64,000 nt of DNA from the NCBI RefSeq assembly GCF_008364625.2, contig NZ_CP126604.1:1798001-1862000 (forward strand), read 5' to 3'. The notes under the pieces are model-generated. The model was given only the letters and a program-made list of their open reading frames with translations. It searched no databases and was not told where the DNA came from. This stretch comes from Enterobacter dykesii (GTDB lineage: Bacteria; Pseudomonadota; Gammaproteobacteria; Enterobacterales; Enterobacteriaceae). Position 1 is the stretch's first letter. Each line of letters opens with the position of its first letter. The position numbers were made by a program, and so were the translations under genes. Shown here in pieces: positions 9,238-21,596 of the stretch.

Positions 9238-10170
9238 TTAATTTCGGGACAGGTAATCGACGATTTTTTGCGTATCGGCAAGCGAACAGAGACGCGTGCC
9301 CTGGTTGATGGTGGCGGCACTACCCGCCGCCACGCCGTAGCGTGTCATTTCGAGCAGAGACGCACCCTGCGCCAGTTTTAGCGTCATCGCACCCACCATA
9401 CTATCGCCCGCGCCAACCGTGCTTTGGCTCTTCATCGGCGGTGGGACAACCTGAACGGACGACGATTCATCGACTGCCAGTGCCCCCTGAGGGCCAAGGG
9501 AGACGACTACGCGCCGCGCTTTGCCGCTGCGCACCAGCTCCTGTGCGGCGGTGCGCACATCATCAGGCTGCGTCAGTTCGCGGTTGACCAGCGCGCTTAA
9601 CTCTTTCTGGTTGGGTTTGACCAGCTCAAGATTGCCCGGCACCAGAGCCGCCTGCAGGGCCTCGCCGCTGCTGTCGACAATGCAGCGGATGCCGCGCTGC
9701 TGTGCCGCCTGAATCAGCGCCGTCAATTTTTCCGTGCTGACGCCGGGCGGCAGGCTGCCGCTTACCACCAGCAGCGCGCCGCTTTCTATCGTCAACACTT
9801 TCTCTTCAAGCTGACGAAACTCGTCATCGCTGAGCTTCGCGCCCGGCATGACAAAACGGTACTGCTCGCCGCTCGATTCCACGTGAACATGCAGGTTTTG
9901 CCGCGTCCAGTCTTTGGCCTCAACGGTTTCAACGGCTACCTGTTCATCGGCCAGCAGAGAGACCAGGTGTTCACCGGTAGCACCGCCTGCAGGGAAAATG
10001 GCCGTGGCTTTGCCGCCGAGATGTGTAATGGCGCGCGCCACGTTGATCCCGCCGCCGCCGGGCTCAAAGACCGGGGCGCTACAGCGCAATTTACCTTCCG
10101 GGTAAATTTGCGGCGTCAGGGTGGCGGAATCCAGGGAAGGGGAGAGCGTCAGAGTATAGATAGAAACCAT
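9238..10170 (-). CDS. pfkB: 6-phosphofructokinase isozyme 2
   Basis: A 310-residue ribokinase-family (PfkB) kinase that phosphorylates fructose-6-P at glycolysis entry. The substrate-binding FEPGGGGINVARA near residue 37 and the anion-hole/catalytic STVGAGDSMVGAM near residue 250 (catalytic Asp in GAGD) are intact. Two ATGs are adjacent; AGGAGG is five bases from the second, which also gives the known N terminus, so 10170 was chosen. It stands alone between ydiZ and divergent ydiY, as in E. coli. Confidence 0.96.
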   Translation of the reverse strand: MVSIYTLTLSPSLDSATLTPQIYPEGKLRCSAPVFEPGGGGINVARAITHLGGKATAIFPAGGATGEHLVSLLADEQVAVETVEAKDWTRQNLHVHVESSGEQYRFVMPGAKLSDDEFRQLEEKVLTIESGALLVVSGSLPPGVSTEKLTALIQAAQQRGIRCIVDSSGEALQAALVPGNLELVKPNQKELSALVNRELTQPDDVRTAAQELVRSGKARRVVVSLGPQGALAVDESSSVQVVPPPMKSQSTVGAGDSMVGAMTLKLAQGASLLEMTRYGVAAGSAATINQGTRLCSLADTQKIVDYLSRN

Positions 10171-10342
10171 CATTACCTCCTTTTAGCATGGGTTCTTATT
10201 AGCCTGGCATCATTTGTCAGGAAGGCAATGTAAATAACAGTATGATTTTAAATATGAATACTGACGAAAAATGAGGCGGGGGATATATAAAATAAAACGC
10301 TTTTTGAGATCGTTCTTATTCAAAAAATGAAATAAGAAAACA

Positions 10343-10371
10343 TTGCTATGTTATTTGCGGCTTTTTATAAT
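10343..10371 (+). promoter_or_regulatory. Strong sigma-70-like promoter upstream of ydiY
   Basis: TTGCTA (10343–10348), a 17-base spacer, and a consensus TATAAT (10366–10371). Predicted start of transcription is near 10378, so the transcript meets the hairpin/T-run at 10421–10443 before the ydiY start codon. Confidence 0.75.
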
Positions 10372-10420
10372 TTGTTACCTTTCTCTGGACGCCTTGTCAT
10401 TGATCCTCAAGAAAGATTCC

Positions 10421-10443
10421 GGGACCGTGTGGTCTCTTTTTTT
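10421..10443 (+). terminator. Terminator-like hairpin in the ydiY leader
   Basis: GGGACC (10421–10426), loop GTGT, GGTCTC (10431–10436; one G·U pair), then seven T. It lies 22 bases before the ydiY ATG and downstream of a good promoter, so it could attenuate ydiY or end a free RNA of about 65 bases. Confidence 0.65.
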
Positions 10444-10465
10444 GTTGTACGGACTCCTTAATAAA

Positions 10466-11224
10466 ATGAAGCTTTTAAAGACAGTGCCCGCTGCACTGAT
10501 GCTGGCGGGTGGCGTGTTTGCGGCTATGAACGCGACCGCTGATGATACCGTTTTTACTGTCATGGACGATCCTTCCACCGCGAAAAAACCGTTTGAAGGT
10601 AACCTGAACGCCGGGTACCTGGCACAATCCGGTAACACGAAAAGCTCTTCTCTGACGGCGGACAGTACGCTCACCTGGTACGGCAACACCACCGCCTGGT
10701 CTCTTTGGGGTAATGCCAGCAACACTTCCGCTAACGACGAACGTTCTTCCGAGAAGTATGCGGTAGGCGGACGTAGCCGTTACAACATGACCGACTATGA
10801 CTACCTGTTTGGTCAGGCTAGCTGGTTAACCGACCGTTACAATGGTTATCGCCAGCGCGACGTGTTCACCGCCGGTTATGGTCGCCAGTTCCTGAACGGT
10901 CCGGTACACAGCCTCCGTTTTGAATTCGGTCCGGGTGTGCGTTATGACGAGTACACCAATGGCGATACCAAGACCCAACCGCTCGGTTACGCTTCCGGTA
11001 CCTATGCCTGGCAGATGACTGACAACACCAAATTTACCCAGGGTGTTTCTGTATTTGGTGCCGACGATACGACGCTGAACTCTGAGACGGCGCTGAACGT
11101 GGCTATCAACGAACACTTTGGCCTGAAAGTCGCCTACAACGTGACCTGGAACTCTTCACCACCAGAATCTGCGCCGGATCATACCGACCGCAGAACCACG
11201 GTTTCACTGGGTTATAGAATGTAA
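10466..11224 (+). CDS. ydiY: YdiY, DUF481 outer-membrane beta-barrel-like protein
   Basis: 252 residues, the E. coli length. A signal peptide occupies about the first 24 residues, with cleavage after ATADD-like sequence. The mature part is rich in alternating aromatic/polar stretches and ends SLGYRM, as expected of a DUF481 barrel inserting in the outer membrane. The E. coli gene is reported as acid-inducible; the function is unknown. The frame is open upstream to 10343, but the signal peptide fixes the start at 10466. Its ribosome site is weak, and the terminator-like hairpin just upstream suggests control at the leader. Confidence 0.9.
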   Translation: MKLLKTVPAALMLAGGVFAAMNATADDTVFTVMDDPSTAKKPFEGNLNAGYLAQSGNTKSSSLTADSTLTWYGNTTAWSLWGNASNTSANDERSSEKYAVGGRSRYNMTDYDYLFGQASWLTDRYNGYRQRDVFTAGYGRQFLNGPVHSLRFEFGPGVRYDEYTNGDTKTQPLGYASGTYAWQMTDNTKFTQGVSVFGADDTTLNSETALNVAINEHFGLKVAYNVTWNSSPPESAPDHTDRRTTVSLGYRM

Positions 11225-11230
11225 TAAAAG

Positions 11231-11258
11231 CGGGCCGATGATAATGTCGGCCCGTTTA
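11231..11258 (+). terminator. ydiY terminator
   Basis: CGGGCCGA (11231–11238) pairs with TCGGCCCG (11247–11254) around an eight-base loop, followed by TTTATT. It starts six bases after the stop codon. Confidence 0.8.
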
Positions 11259-11304
11259 TTGTCTGCGGTCTTTTGACGTCCCTTCTGATGACTTGTCTTC
11301 GCCC

Positions 11305-11412
11305 CTAGCCCCAAATCATTGCCGCCCAACGGAGTAGCAGCATTGCGCCGCAGATGGCAATCAGCACCAGCACCATTTTCCAGTGTTTTGCGGCAAATCG
11401 TTTAGTTGGCAT
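11305..11412 (-). CDS. yniD: Small membrane protein YniD (35 aa)
   Basis: A 35-codon reading frame that most gene finders miss. The product begins MPTKRFAAKHWKM and continues into one hydrophobic helix ending RWAAMIWG. This matches my recollection of E. coli YniD, a verified small inner-membrane protein of the same length. AAGGA precedes the ATG at good spacing. The position between ydiY and thrS fits. Function unknown. Confidence 0.88.
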   Translation of the reverse strand: MPTKRFAAKHWKMVLVLIAICGAMLLLRWAAMIWG

Positions 11413-11510
11413 AACCTAATCCTTGTTGGTTGATATTCCCAGTCTACCAAACAGGGCCGAAAAATGCCCCTTCTCAGGTTCGATTGGGTTATGCCAGCGT
11501 AGGGTTCGGC

Positions 11511-11603
11511 TCAGAACCAGTGGAATCGCTCGGCGAGAATCAACAATAAACCTGTGGCGGAAAGGATGTTCAATATCACAACCGTTCTACTGGATACGTT
11601 CAT
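11511..11603 (-). CDS. Candidate 30-aa single-helix membrane peptide
   Basis: ATG at 11603 preceded by AAAGGTG at a six- to seven-base spacing; the frame ends at TGA after 30 codons. The product starts MNVSSRTVV, has a hydrophobic stretch of about 18 residues and ends with a charged/aromatic tail (AERFHWF). It is the distal part of a longer open frame (to 11819), but the internal start with its ribosome site and the membrane-like composition make the short version more credible. I do not recognise a family. It lies about 100 bases from yniD, another tiny membrane protein on the same strand. Confidence 0.5.
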   Translation of the reverse strand: MNVSSRTVVILNILSATGLLLILAERFHWF

Positions 11604-11763
11604 GGTATGCACCTTTGGGTTTAAAGACCTGTTCAAGAGTAGCCCAGCATCTTCGAAATGCGAGCGCAGGGGAGAAGCAACCTGCAAATTCGTGCGAAAG
11701 TGCCAGCCCATCAATCTGGCCGCAGAGGGTGCAATCTCCTTGCCGTTAGTGTTAACATTACGT

Positions 11764-11925
11764 CGCTTGCCGTAAATCCACATTAATCTGAATTCGGCAG
11801 GTGAATGATGACGAACCAATTTGACGATTGTTGGTCAGATGGTGTCGTAATCTATTGTCAAATCACGATTATTTTCTTTGTATATGCTCTTATGTGTGGG
11901 GCATCACTGCAAATAAGGATATAAA
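11764..11925 (+). promoter_or_regulatory. thrS leader with translational operator (tRNA-Thr mimic)
   Basis: E. coli thrS mRNA has a leader of about 162 bases in which ThrRS binds tRNA-like hairpins and blocks its own translation. Here TAACAT at 11753–11758 would place the start near 11764. The proximal hairpin pairs ATGCTC (11884–11889) with GGGCAT (11899–11904), closing a seven-base loop whose middle reads UGU (11893–11895), a threonine anticodon, with G and U at -32 and -31 from the ATG. A second hairpin, ACCAA (11815–11819)/TTGGT (11831–11835), matches the distal operator arm. The ribosome site AAGGA follows at 11914–11919. Confidence 0.8.
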
Positions 11926-13854
11926 ATGCCTGTAATTACTCTTCCTGATGGCAGCCAACGCCATTTCGACCGTGCTGTTAGCCCAATGGATGTTGCCCTG
12001 GACATTGGTCCTGGCCTCGCGAAAGCGACTATCGCTGGCCGCGTTAACGGTGAGTTGGTGGACGCCTCCGATCTGATCGAAAACGATGCGACGCTTGCAA
12101 TCATCACCGCAAAAGACGAAGAAGGTCTGGAGATCATTCGTCACTCCTGCGCGCACCTGTTAGGCCATGCCATCAAACAGCTGTGGCCAAACACCAAAAT
12201 GGCGATCGGTCCGGTTATCGATAACGGTTTCTACTACGACGTTGACCTTGACCACACCCTGACTCAGGAAGATATCGACGCGCTCGAAAAACGCATGCAC
12301 GAGCTCGCCGAAACAAACTATGACGTCATCAAGAAGAAAGTCAGCTGGCACGAAGCGCGTGAAACCTTCGTGAAGCGCGGCGAGAGCTACAAGGTCTCTA
12401 TTCTTGACGAAAACATTTCGCATGATGACAAGCCTGGCTTGTACCATCACGAAGAATACGTCGACATGTGCCGTGGACCGCACGTGCCGAACATGCGTTT
12501 CTGTCATCACTTTAAGCTGATGAAGATCGCAGGCGCCTACTGGCGTGGCGACAGCAACAACAAGATGTTGCAGCGTATCTATGGTACCGCGTGGGCTGAT
12601 AAAAAAGCCCTGAACGCATACCTGCTGCGCCTGGAAGAGGCGGCGAAGCGTGACCACCGTAAAATCGGTAAGCAGCTTGACCTGTACCACATGCAGGAAG
12701 AAGCGCCGGGCATGGTGTTCTGGCATAACGACGGCTGGACCATCTTCCGTGAACTGGAAACTTTCGTACGCTCCAAGCTGAAAGAGTACCAGTATCAGGA
12801 AGTGAAAGGCCCGTTCATGATGGACCGTGTGCTGTGGGAAAAAACCGGCCACTGGGACAACTACAAAGATGCGATGTTCACCACCTCGTCTGAGAACCGT
12901 GAATACTGCATCAAGCCAATGAACTGCCCGGGCCACGTTCAGATCTTCAACCAGGGTCTGAAATCCTACCGTGACCTGCCGCTGCGTATGGCGGAGTTCG
13001 GTAGCTGCCACCGTAACGAACCATCAGGTGCGCTGCACGGTCTGATGCGTGTTCGTGGCTTTACGCAGGATGATGCGCATATTTTCTGTACTGAAGATCA
13101 GGTCCGTGACGAAGTTAACGCCTGTATTCGTATGGTCTACGATATGTACAGCACCTTTGGCTTCGAGAAGATCGTGGTCAAACTCTCAACGCGTCCGGAA
13201 AAACGTATCGGTAGCGATGAGACATGGGATCGCGCAGAAGCGGATCTCGCCGTGGCGCTGGAAGAGAACGGCATTCCGTTCGAATACCAGCTGGGCGAGG
13301 GCGCATTCTACGGTCCGAAAATTGAATTTACCCTGTATGACTGCCTCGATCGCGCATGGCAGTGCGGTACTGTACAGCTGGACTTCTCCCTGCCGCAGCG
13401 TTTAAGCGCCTCTTATGTTGGCGAAGACAACGAGCGTCAGGTACCGGTAATGATTCACCGTGCAATTCTCGGTTCTCTGGAGCGCTTCATCGGCATCCTG
13501 ACCGAAGAGTTCGCCGGCTTCTTCCCAACCTGGCTTGCGCCAGTGCAGGTCGTGGTGATGAACATTACCGATTCTCAGGCGGATTACGTTAAAGAATTGA
13601 CGCAGAAACTACAAAATGCGGGCATTCGCGTAAAAGCAGACTTGAGAAATGAGAAGATTGGCTTTAAAATCCGCGAGCACACTTTACGTCGTGTCCCGTA
13701 TATGTTGGTCTGTGGTGATAAAGAGGTGGAAGCAGGCAAAGTTGCCGTTCGCACCCGCCGTGGTAAAGACCTGGGCAGCCTGGACGTAAGTGAAGTGATT
13801 GAGAAGCTGCAACAAGAGATTCGCAGCCGCAGTCTTCAACAACTGGAGGAATAA
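11926..13854 (+). CDS. thrS: Threonine--tRNA ligase
   Basis: 642 residues, as in E. coli. It charges tRNA-Thr in the cytoplasm and edits mis-acylated Ser. Domains: TGS (about 1–60), N2 editing domain with SCAHLLGHA (about 70–220), class II catalytic core, and C-terminal anticodon-binding domain (about 535–642). The zinc ligands Cys (MNCPGH), His (DDAHIFC) and His (PVMIHRAI) are all present. It heads the thrS–infC–rpmI–rplT–pheST–ihfA cluster, and infC begins three bases after its stop. Translation is probably autoregulated through the leader. Confidence 0.98.
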   Translation: MPVITLPDGSQRHFDRAVSPMDVALDIGPGLAKATIAGRVNGELVDASDLIENDATLAIITAKDEEGLEIIRHSCAHLLGHAIKQLWPNTKMAIGPVIDNGFYYDVDLDHTLTQEDIDALEKRMHELAETNYDVIKKKVSWHEARETFVKRGESYKVSILDENISHDDKPGLYHHEEYVDMCRGPHVPNMRFCHHFKLMKIAGAYWRGDSNNKMLQRIYGTAWADKKALNAYLLRLEEAAKRDHRKIGKQLDLYHMQEEAPGMVFWHNDGWTIFRELETFVRSKLKEYQYQEVKGPFMMDRVLWEKTGHWDNYKDAMFTTSSENREYCIKPMNCPGHVQIFNQGLKSYRDLPLRMAEFGSCHRNEPSGALHGLMRVRGFTQDDAHIFCTEDQVRDEVNACIRMVYDMYSTFGFEKIVVKLSTRPEKRIGSDETWDRAEADLAVALEENGIPFEYQLGEGAFYGPKIEFTLYDCLDRAWQCGTVQLDFSLPQRLSASYVGEDNERQVPVMIHRAILGSLERFIGILTEEFAGFFPTWLAPVQVVVMNITDSQADYVKELTQKLQNAGIRVKADLRNEKIGFKIREHTLRRVPYMLVCGDKEVEAGKVAVRTRRGKDLGSLDVSEVIEKLQQEIRSRSLQQLEE

Positions 13855-14695
<841 letters not shown>

Positions 14696-14721
14696 GCCGT
14701 TAACGTTTAATTTTTTACTAA

Positions 14722-15102
<381 letters not shown>

Positions 15103-15112
15103 GCCAGTTGAG

Positions 15113-15137
15113 AGAGGGGGCTTTGCTCCCTCTTTTC
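15113..15137 (+). terminator. Terminator after rplT
   Basis: AGAGGGGGC (15113–15121), loop TTT, GCTCCCTCT (15125–15133; one G·U), then TTTC. It separates the ribosomal-protein transcript from the pheM–pheST unit. Confidence 0.75.
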
Positions 15138-15224
15138 ATTTAACACCATCAGAAGATTGACATTTATCCGTCCAGGCTTTTCAATAAGGTCTTAACGGTT
15201 TTTACCAGACAAGGTAACGCAAGC

Positions 15225-15269
15225 ATGAATGCTGCTATTTTCCGCTTCTTCTTTTACTTTAGCACCTGA
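15225..15269 (+). CDS. pheM: phe operon leader peptide PheM
   Basis: A 14-codon frame, [14 protein letters not shown], with five phenylalanines, identical in my recollection to the E. coli leader peptide. Ribosome stalling at the Phe codons when Phe-tRNA is scarce lets transcription pass the attenuator at 15319–15341 into pheST. The frame is far too short for routine gene calling. Confidence 0.97.
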
Positions 15270-15318
15270 TTTCAGGAGGCTAGCGCGTGAAAGATGAAAC
15301 GAAAAACAGCGCCAGATA

Positions 15319-15341
15319 AGCCTCCCGATGGAGGCTTTTTT
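15319..15341 (+). terminator. pheST attenuator
   Basis: AGCCTCC (15319–15325), loop CGAT, GGAGGCT (15330–15336), then a T-run. It lies 50 bases after the pheM stop and 66 bases before pheS, the standard attenuator layout. Confidence 0.93.
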
Positions 15342-15364
15342 TGTGCCTGAATTTGAGAGAATAA

Positions 15365-16390
<1,026 letters not shown>

Positions 16391-16405
16391 GGGCAGGACA
16401 GAACA

Positions 16406-18793
16406 ATGAAATTCAGTGAACTGTGGTTACGCGAGTGGGTGAACACCACGCTGGACAGCGACGCGCTTTCTAACCAGATCACCATGGCAGGTCTGGAAGT
16501 CGACGGCGTTGAGCCGGTTTCCGGTGCTTTCAACGGCGTGGTCGTCGGTGAAGTGGTCGAGTGCGGCCAGCACCCTAACGCTGACAAACTGCGCGTAACA
16601 AAAGTAAACGTGGGCGGTGACCGTCTGCTGGATATCGTCTGCGGTGCGCCAAACTGCCGTCAGGGCCTGAAGGTGGCCGTGGCGACCGTCGGTGCAGTGC
16701 TGCCGGGCGATTTCAAAATTAAAGCGGCTAAGCTGCGCGGCGAGCCGTCTGAAGGCATGCTGTGCTCCTTCTCCGAGCTGGGTATTTCCGACGATCACAA
16801 CGGCATCATTGAGCTGCCGCTGGATGCGCCAGTCGGCACCGATATCCGTGAATACCTGAAGCTTGATGACAACACCATTGAAATCAGCGTCACGCCAAAC
16901 CGTGCCGACTGCTTAGGGATCATCGGCGTGGCGCGCGACGTGGCCGTGCTGAACCAGACCGAACTGAACGCGCCGGACATTGCGCCGGTTGAAGCGACCA
17001 TCGGTGACGTGCTGCCTATTCAGGTTGACGCTGCGGATGCTTGCCCGCGCTACCTCGGTCGCGTGGTGAAAGGCATCAACGTGAAAGCGCCAACCCCGCT
17101 GTGGATGAAAGAGAAGCTGCGCCGCTGCGGTATTCGCTCTATCGACGCCGTGGTTGACGTGACCAACTACGTTCTGCTGGAGCTGGGCCAGCCAATGCAC
17201 GCGTTCGATAAAGACCGTATCGACGGCGGCATCGTTGTGCGCATGGCGAAAGAGGGCGAAACCCTGGTTCTGCTGGACGGCAGCGAAGCGAAACTGAACG
17301 CCGACACCCTGGTGATTGCTGACCACAGCAAAGCGCTGGCAATGGGCGGTATCTTCGGTGGCGAGCACTCAGGCGTCAACGACGAGACGCAAAACGTCCT
17401 GCTGGAATGCGCGTTCTTCAGCCCGCTCTCCATCACCGGTCGCGCACGCCGTCACGGCCTGCATACCGATGCCTCTCACCGCTACGAGCGCGGCGTTGAC
17501 CCGGCGCTGCAGTACAAAGCGATGGAACGTGCGACCCGCCTGCTGATCGACATCTGCGGCGGTGAAGCGGGCCCGGTTATCGACGTCACCAACGAAGAAA
17601 CGCTGCCGAAGCGTGCGACCATCACCCTGCGCCGCAGCAAGCTGGATCGCCTGATTGGTCACCACGTTGCCGATGCGCAGGTGACCGACATCCTGAAACG
17701 TCTGGGCTGTGAAGTTACCGAAGGCCAGGACGAGTGGAAAGCCGTTGCGCCATCATGGCGTTTCGACATGGAAATTGAAGAAGATCTAGTGGAAGAAGTG
17801 GCCCGCGTTTACGGCTACAACAACATCCCTGACGAGCCTGTCCAGGCAGGTCTGGTGATGGGCGCCCACCGTGAAGCCGACCTGTCCCTGAAGCGCGTGA
17901 AAACCATGCTGAACGACAAAGGCTACCAGGAAGTGATCACCTACAGCTTCGTTGATCCAAAGCTGCAGCAGCTGATCCACCCGGGCCAGGAGGCGCTGAT
18001 CCTGCCAAGCCCAATCTCCAGCGAAATGTCCGCGATGCGTCTGTCTCTGTGGACGGGCCTGCTGGGCACTGTCGTTTATAACCAGAATCGCCAGCAAAAC
18101 CGCGTGCGAATTTTCGAAAGCGGTTTGCGCTTTGTACCGGATAATCAGGCAAATTTAGGCATCCGTCAGGATCTCATGCTGGCTGGCGCCATCAGCGGCA
18201 ACCGCTATGAAGAGCACTGGGACCTGGCAAAAGGCACGGTTGATTTCTACGATATGAAGGGCGATCTGGAAGCGATTCTGGATCTGACCGGTAAATTATC
18301 TGAAATTGAATTCCGCGCAGAAGCTATCCCGGCTCTGCATCCGGGCCAGAGCGCAGCGATCTATTTAGACGGCAAACGCGTTGGTTTTATTGGGGTTGTT
18401 CACCCTGAGCTGGAGCGTAAGCTGGACCTGAACGGCCGTACCATCGTGTTCGAGCTGGAATGGAACCCGGTGGCTGACCGCGTTATTCCTCAGGCTCAGG
18501 ACGTCTCCCGCTTCCCGGCAAACCGCCGTGATATCGCGGTTGTGGTCGCGGAAAATGTGCCTGCAGCAGATATTTTGGCCGAATGTAAGAAAGTTGGCGT
18601 AAATCAGGTAGTTGGCGTAAACTTATTTGACGTGTACCGCGGCAAGGGCGTAGCAGAAGGTTTCAAGAGCCTCGCTATTAGCCTTATCCTTCAGGATACC
18701 AGCCGTACACTCGAAGAAGAGGAGATTGCCGCTACCGTCGCCAAATGTGTAGAGGCATTAAAAGAGCGATTCCAGGCATCATTGAGGGATTGA
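16406..18793 (+). CDS. pheT: Phenylalanine--tRNA ligase beta subunit
   Basis: 795 residues, the E. coli length. Domain order: tRNA-binding OB fold (about 40–150), B3/B4 editing domain (about 210–385), B5 domain (about 400–475), class-II-like core, and the C-terminal ferredoxin-fold anticodon-binding domain (about 700–795). The editing domain hydrolyses Tyr-tRNA-Phe. ihfA begins four bases after the stop, so the two are co-transcribed. Confidence 0.98.
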   Translation: MKFSELWLREWVNTTLDSDALSNQITMAGLEVDGVEPVSGAFNGVVVGEVVECGQHPNADKLRVTKVNVGGDRLLDIVCGAPNCRQGLKVAVATVGAVLPGDFKIKAAKLRGEPSEGMLCSFSELGISDDHNGIIELPLDAPVGTDIREYLKLDDNTIEISVTPNRADCLGIIGVARDVAVLNQTELNAPDIAPVEATIGDVLPIQVDAADACPRYLGRVVKGINVKAPTPLWMKEKLRRCGIRSIDAVVDVTNYVLLELGQPMHAFDKDRIDGGIVVRMAKEGETLVLLDGSEAKLNADTLVIADHSKALAMGGIFGGEHSGVNDETQNVLLECAFFSPLSITGRARRHGLHTDASHRYERGVDPALQYKAMERATRLLIDICGGEAGPVIDVTNEETLPKRATITLRRSKLDRLIGHHVADAQVTDILKRLGCEVTEGQDEWKAVAPSWRFDMEIEEDLVEEVARVYGYNNIPDEPVQAGLVMGAHREADLSLKRVKTMLNDKGYQEVITYSFVDPKLQQLIHPGQEALILPSPISSEMSAMRLSLWTGLLGTVVYNQNRQQNRVRIFESGLRFVPDNQANLGIRQDLMLAGAISGNRYEEHWDLAKGTVDFYDMKGDLEAILDLTGKLSEIEFRAEAIPALHPGQSAAIYLDGKRVGFIGVVHPELERKLDLNGRTIVFELEWNPVADRVIPQAQDVSRFPANRRDIAVVVAENVPAADILAECKKVGVNQVVGVNLFDVYRGKGVAEGFKSLAISLILQDTSRTLEEEEIAATVAKCVEALKERFQASLRD

Positions 18794-18797
18794 ACCT

Positions 18798-19097
18798 ATG
18801 GCGCTTACAAAAGCTGAAATGTCAGAATATCTGTTTGATAAGCTTGGGCTTAGCAAACGGGATGCCAAAGAGCTGGTAGAGCTGTTTTTCGAAGAGATCC
18901 GTCGTGCTCTGGAAAATGGTGAGCAGGTAAAACTCTCCGGTTTTGGCAATTTTGATTTGCGAGACAAAAACCAACGTCCGGGCCGCAACCCGAAGACGGG
19001 GGAAGATATTCCCATTACAGCCCGCCGCGTGGTGACCTTCAGACCCGGCCAGAAGTTGAAAAGCCGTGTCGAAAACGCAACGCCCAAAGCAGAGTAA
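18798..19097 (+). CDS. ihfA: Integration host factor subunit alpha
   Basis: 99 residues of the HU/IHF family. The DNA-bending arm with [20 protein letters not shown] carries the proline that intercalates in the minor groove. With IhfB it bends DNA at specific sites for recombination and sigma-54 promoters. It is the last gene of the pheMST–ihfA transcript and is followed by a strong terminator. Confidence 0.98.
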   Translation: MALTKAEMSEYLFDKLGLSKRDAKELVELFFEEIRRALENGEQVKLSGFGNFDLRDKNQRPGRNPKTGEDIPITARRVVTFRPGQKLKSRVENATPKAE

Positions 19098-19110
19098 TAT
19101 GAACTAACTA

Positions 19111-19136
19111 AAAAGGCCGCCCACGCGGCCTTTTTT
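19111..19136 (+). terminator. ihfA terminator
   Basis: AAAAGGCCGC–CCAC–GCGGCC followed by six T. Confidence 0.92.
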
Positions 19137-19200
19137 CTTTGCGCTCTCCGGCAAACCCGCCGTAAAATCAATTACATCTCACGCTACTAAAACCGTACCC

Positions 19201-20181
19201 ATGCTTGATTATGCCCATCGCCAGCACCGTTCCGATAAGCGTCGCCTGTTTTTGCTGGTGCTGTTGCTCATTGTCGCCGCAGGCGTGAGCCTCTGCGCGG
19301 GCGACAGATGGATCGGGCCAGAAAGCTGGTGGGGGCCGGACGGGCAGCTCTTCGTCTGGCAAATTCGCATACCGCGCACCGTCGCGGTGGTTCTGGTCGG
19401 CGCCGCGCTGGCGCTGTGCGGTACCATAATGCAGGCGTTGTTTGATAACCCTCTGGCGGAGCCCGGGCTGCTCGGCGTGTCAAACGGCGCAGGCGTAGGC
19501 CTGATTGCGGCGGTAATGCTCGGCGGAGGGGAACTCTCCGGATGGAGTATTAGCCTGAGCGCTATCCTCGGCGCGCTGCTAATCACCGCGATCCTTCTTC
19601 GTTTCGCCAGACGGCACTTATCGACCAGCCGTCTGCTGCTTGCCGGCGTGGCGCTAGGGATCATCTGCAGCGCGCTGATGACCTGGGCGGTCTACTTCTC
19701 AACATCCTTTGACCTGCGTCAGCTGATGTACTGGATGATGGGCGGCTTCGGAGGCGTTGACTGGCACCAGGGCTGGCTGATGGCGCTGCTGGTACCGGTC
19801 ATCGTGTGGGCTGCCCTGCAGGCGCAGCCGCTGAATATGCTCGCGCTGGGGGAAACTTCTGCCCGCCAGCTCGGCATGCCGATTGGGTTCTGGCGTAATG
19901 TGCTGGTCATAGCCATTGGCTGGCTGGTCGGCGTCAGCGTGGCTCTGGCGGGCGCGATCGGCTTTATCGGGCTGGTGATTCCGCACATGCTGCGCCTGTG
20001 TGGCCTCACGGACCATCGAACCCTGCTTCCGGCCTCGGCGGTTGCCGGGGCCGTCACGCTGCTGGTGGCCGACATCATCGCCCGGCTTGCCCTGACGGCC
20101 GCAGAGCTGCCCATCGGCGTGGTGACCGCCACGCTGGGCGCGCCGGTCTTTATCTGGCTACTATTAAAAGCTGGACGTTAA
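19201..20181 (+). CDS. btuC: Vitamin B12 ABC transporter permease BtuC
   Basis: 326 residues of the FecCD family with about ten membrane helices. The first half carries [25 protein letters not shown], the typical signature of these permeases, split here over residues 75–100; [10 protein letters not shown] near residue 260 is the coupling helix facing the ATPase. Two copies with BtuD and the periplasmic BtuF import cobalamin. In E. coli it is followed by btuE and btuD, as here. Confidence 0.96.
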   Translation: MLDYAHRQHRSDKRRLFLLVLLLIVAAGVSLCAGDRWIGPESWWGPDGQLFVWQIRIPRTVAVVLVGAALALCGTIMQALFDNPLAEPGLLGVSNGAGVGLIAAVMLGGGELSGWSISLSAILGALLITAILLRFARRHLSTSRLLLAGVALGIICSALMTWAVYFSTSFDLRQLMYWMMGGFGGVDWHQGWLMALLVPVIVWAALQAQPLNMLALGETSARQLGMPIGFWRNVLVIAIGWLVGVSVALAGAIGFIGLVIPHMLRLCGLTDHRTLLPASAVAGAVTLLVADIIARLALTAAELPIGVVTATLGAPVFIWLLLKAGR

Positions 20182-20215
20182 AACAACTAGCCGTAAGACA
20201 ACCTGAGGGAATGCT

Positions 20216-20767
20216 ATGCAGTCAGATATCCTGAATACTGAAGTGACCACCATTGATGGCGTTAACACCACGCTGGAAGGCTACAAAGGCAACGTGCTGC
20301 TTATCGTCAACGTGGCATCCAAGTGTGGCCTGACGCCGCAGTACGAGCAGCTGGAGAACATTCAGAAGGCCTGGGAGAAAGACGGTTTCACCGTGCTGGG
20401 CTTCCCGTGCAACCAGTTCCTGGGCCAGGAGCCGGGCAGCGAAGAGGAGATTAAAACCTTCTGCAGCACCACCTATGGCGTGACGTTCCCGATGTTCAGC
20501 AAAATCGATGTCAACGGTGAAGACCGCCATCCGCTGTATGCGAAGCTGATCGCTGCCGCGCCGAAGGCCGTTGCGCCGGAAGGAAGCGGTTTTTATGAAC
20601 GCATGGCCAGCAAAGGCCGCGCGCCGCTTTACCCGGACGATATCCTGTGGAATTTTGAAAAATTCCTGATTGGCCGCGACGGCCAGGTCGTTCAGCGTTT
20701 TTCGCCGGATATGACCCCTGAAGATCCGATCGTCATGGAATCTATCAAGCTGGCGCTGGCGAAATAA
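20216..20767 (+). CDS. btuE: Thiol peroxidase BtuE (glutathione-peroxidase family)
   Basis: 183 residues. The peroxidatic cysteine is C37 in [12 protein letters not shown], where animal homologues have selenocysteine; the Gln (GFPCNQF) and Trp (LWNFEKF) of the catalytic tetrad are also visible. BtuE reduces hydroperoxides using thioredoxin. Despite the name it is dispensable for B12 uptake. Its stop codon overlaps the btuD start by one base (TAATG), implying translational coupling. Confidence 0.95.
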   Translation: MQSDILNTEVTTIDGVNTTLEGYKGNVLLIVNVASKCGLTPQYEQLENIQKAWEKDGFTVLGFPCNQFLGQEPGSEEEIKTFCSTTYGVTFPMFSKIDVNGEDRHPLYAKLIAAAPKAVAPEGSGFYERMASKGRAPLYPDDILWNFEKFLIGRDGQVVQRFSPDMTPEDPIVMESIKLALAK

Positions 20768-21522
20768 TGTCGTTGCTGATGCAGCTCACGGACGTTGCTG
20801 AGAAGGGGCGTCTGGAGCCGATAACCGGATCCATCAATGCGGGAGAAATTCTGCATCTTGTCGGGCCAAACGGTGCAGGGAAGAGCACTCTGCTGGCACG
20901 GATGGCAGGCATGACCGACGGAGAAGGGCAGATAACGCTGCTGGAGCATACGCTTGCCGACTGGTCACCGGTCTCGCTGGCGCATCGGCGCAGTTACCTC
21001 GTGCAGCAGCAGGTGCCGCCTTTTGCGATGCCGGTCTGGCACTATCTGATGCTGCATTTGCACGACAAACAACAGACGGCACTGCTGACGGACGTGGCCG
21101 CGGCCCTGGGGCTGGAAGATAAACTGTCCCGGCATGCCAGCCAGCTTTCAGGTGGAGAGTGGCAGCGGGTGCGCCTGGCGGCCGTCATTCTTCAGATCCA
21201 CCCGGCAGGTAATCCTCACGGGCGAATGCTGCTTCTCGATGAACCCATGAGCGGTCTGGACGTGGCGCAGCAGGCGGCACTGGATACGCTGTTAAGCGCC
21301 CTGAGCCGAAAAGGTATCGCCGTGGTGATGAGCAGTCATGACCTCAACCACACCCTGCGTCATGCCCACCGGGTGTGGCTGCTGTCGCAGGGAAAGATGA
21401 TCGCCAGCGGTGCCCGGGATCGGGTGCTTACGCCGCCCCATCTTGCACGCGCGTACAACATGTCGTTCCGCAGGCTGGATATTGAGGGACATAAGATGCT
21501 GATTTCTACCGGGCAGACGTAA
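20767..21522 (+). CDS. btuD: Vitamin B12 ABC transporter ATP-binding protein BtuD
   Basis: 251 residues. Walker [10 protein letters not shown] (about residue 35), Q-loop YLVQQQ, signature LSGGEWQR and Walker [13 protein letters not shown] are intact, and the switch His is in SSHDLNHT. It powers B12 import through BtuC2. It overlaps btuE and is followed 74 bases later by nlpC. Confidence 0.96.
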   Translation: MSLLMQLTDVAEKGRLEPITGSINAGEILHLVGPNGAGKSTLLARMAGMTDGEGQITLLEHTLADWSPVSLAHRRSYLVQQQVPPFAMPVWHYLMLHLHDKQQTALLTDVAAALGLEDKLSRHASQLSGGEWQRVRLAAVILQIHPAGNPHGRMLLLDEPMSGLDVAQQAALDTLLSALSRKGIAVVMSSHDLNHTLRHAHRVWLLSQGKMIASGARDRVLTPPHLARAYNMSFRRLDIEGHKMLISTGQT

Positions 21523-21596
21523 CCGTTTCTTGCCTCTTAGCACAATTGCACGCTAAATTACGAAAAGAACAAAAAAAGCAGAGGATTCGTCTGAAA

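Noticed and set aside
10343..10465. In-frame N-terminal extension of ydiY or a leader peptide
   Set aside because: The signal peptide of YdiY starts at 10466, and no ribosome site precedes the ATG at 10349 region; the stretch is explained better as promoter plus hairpin.
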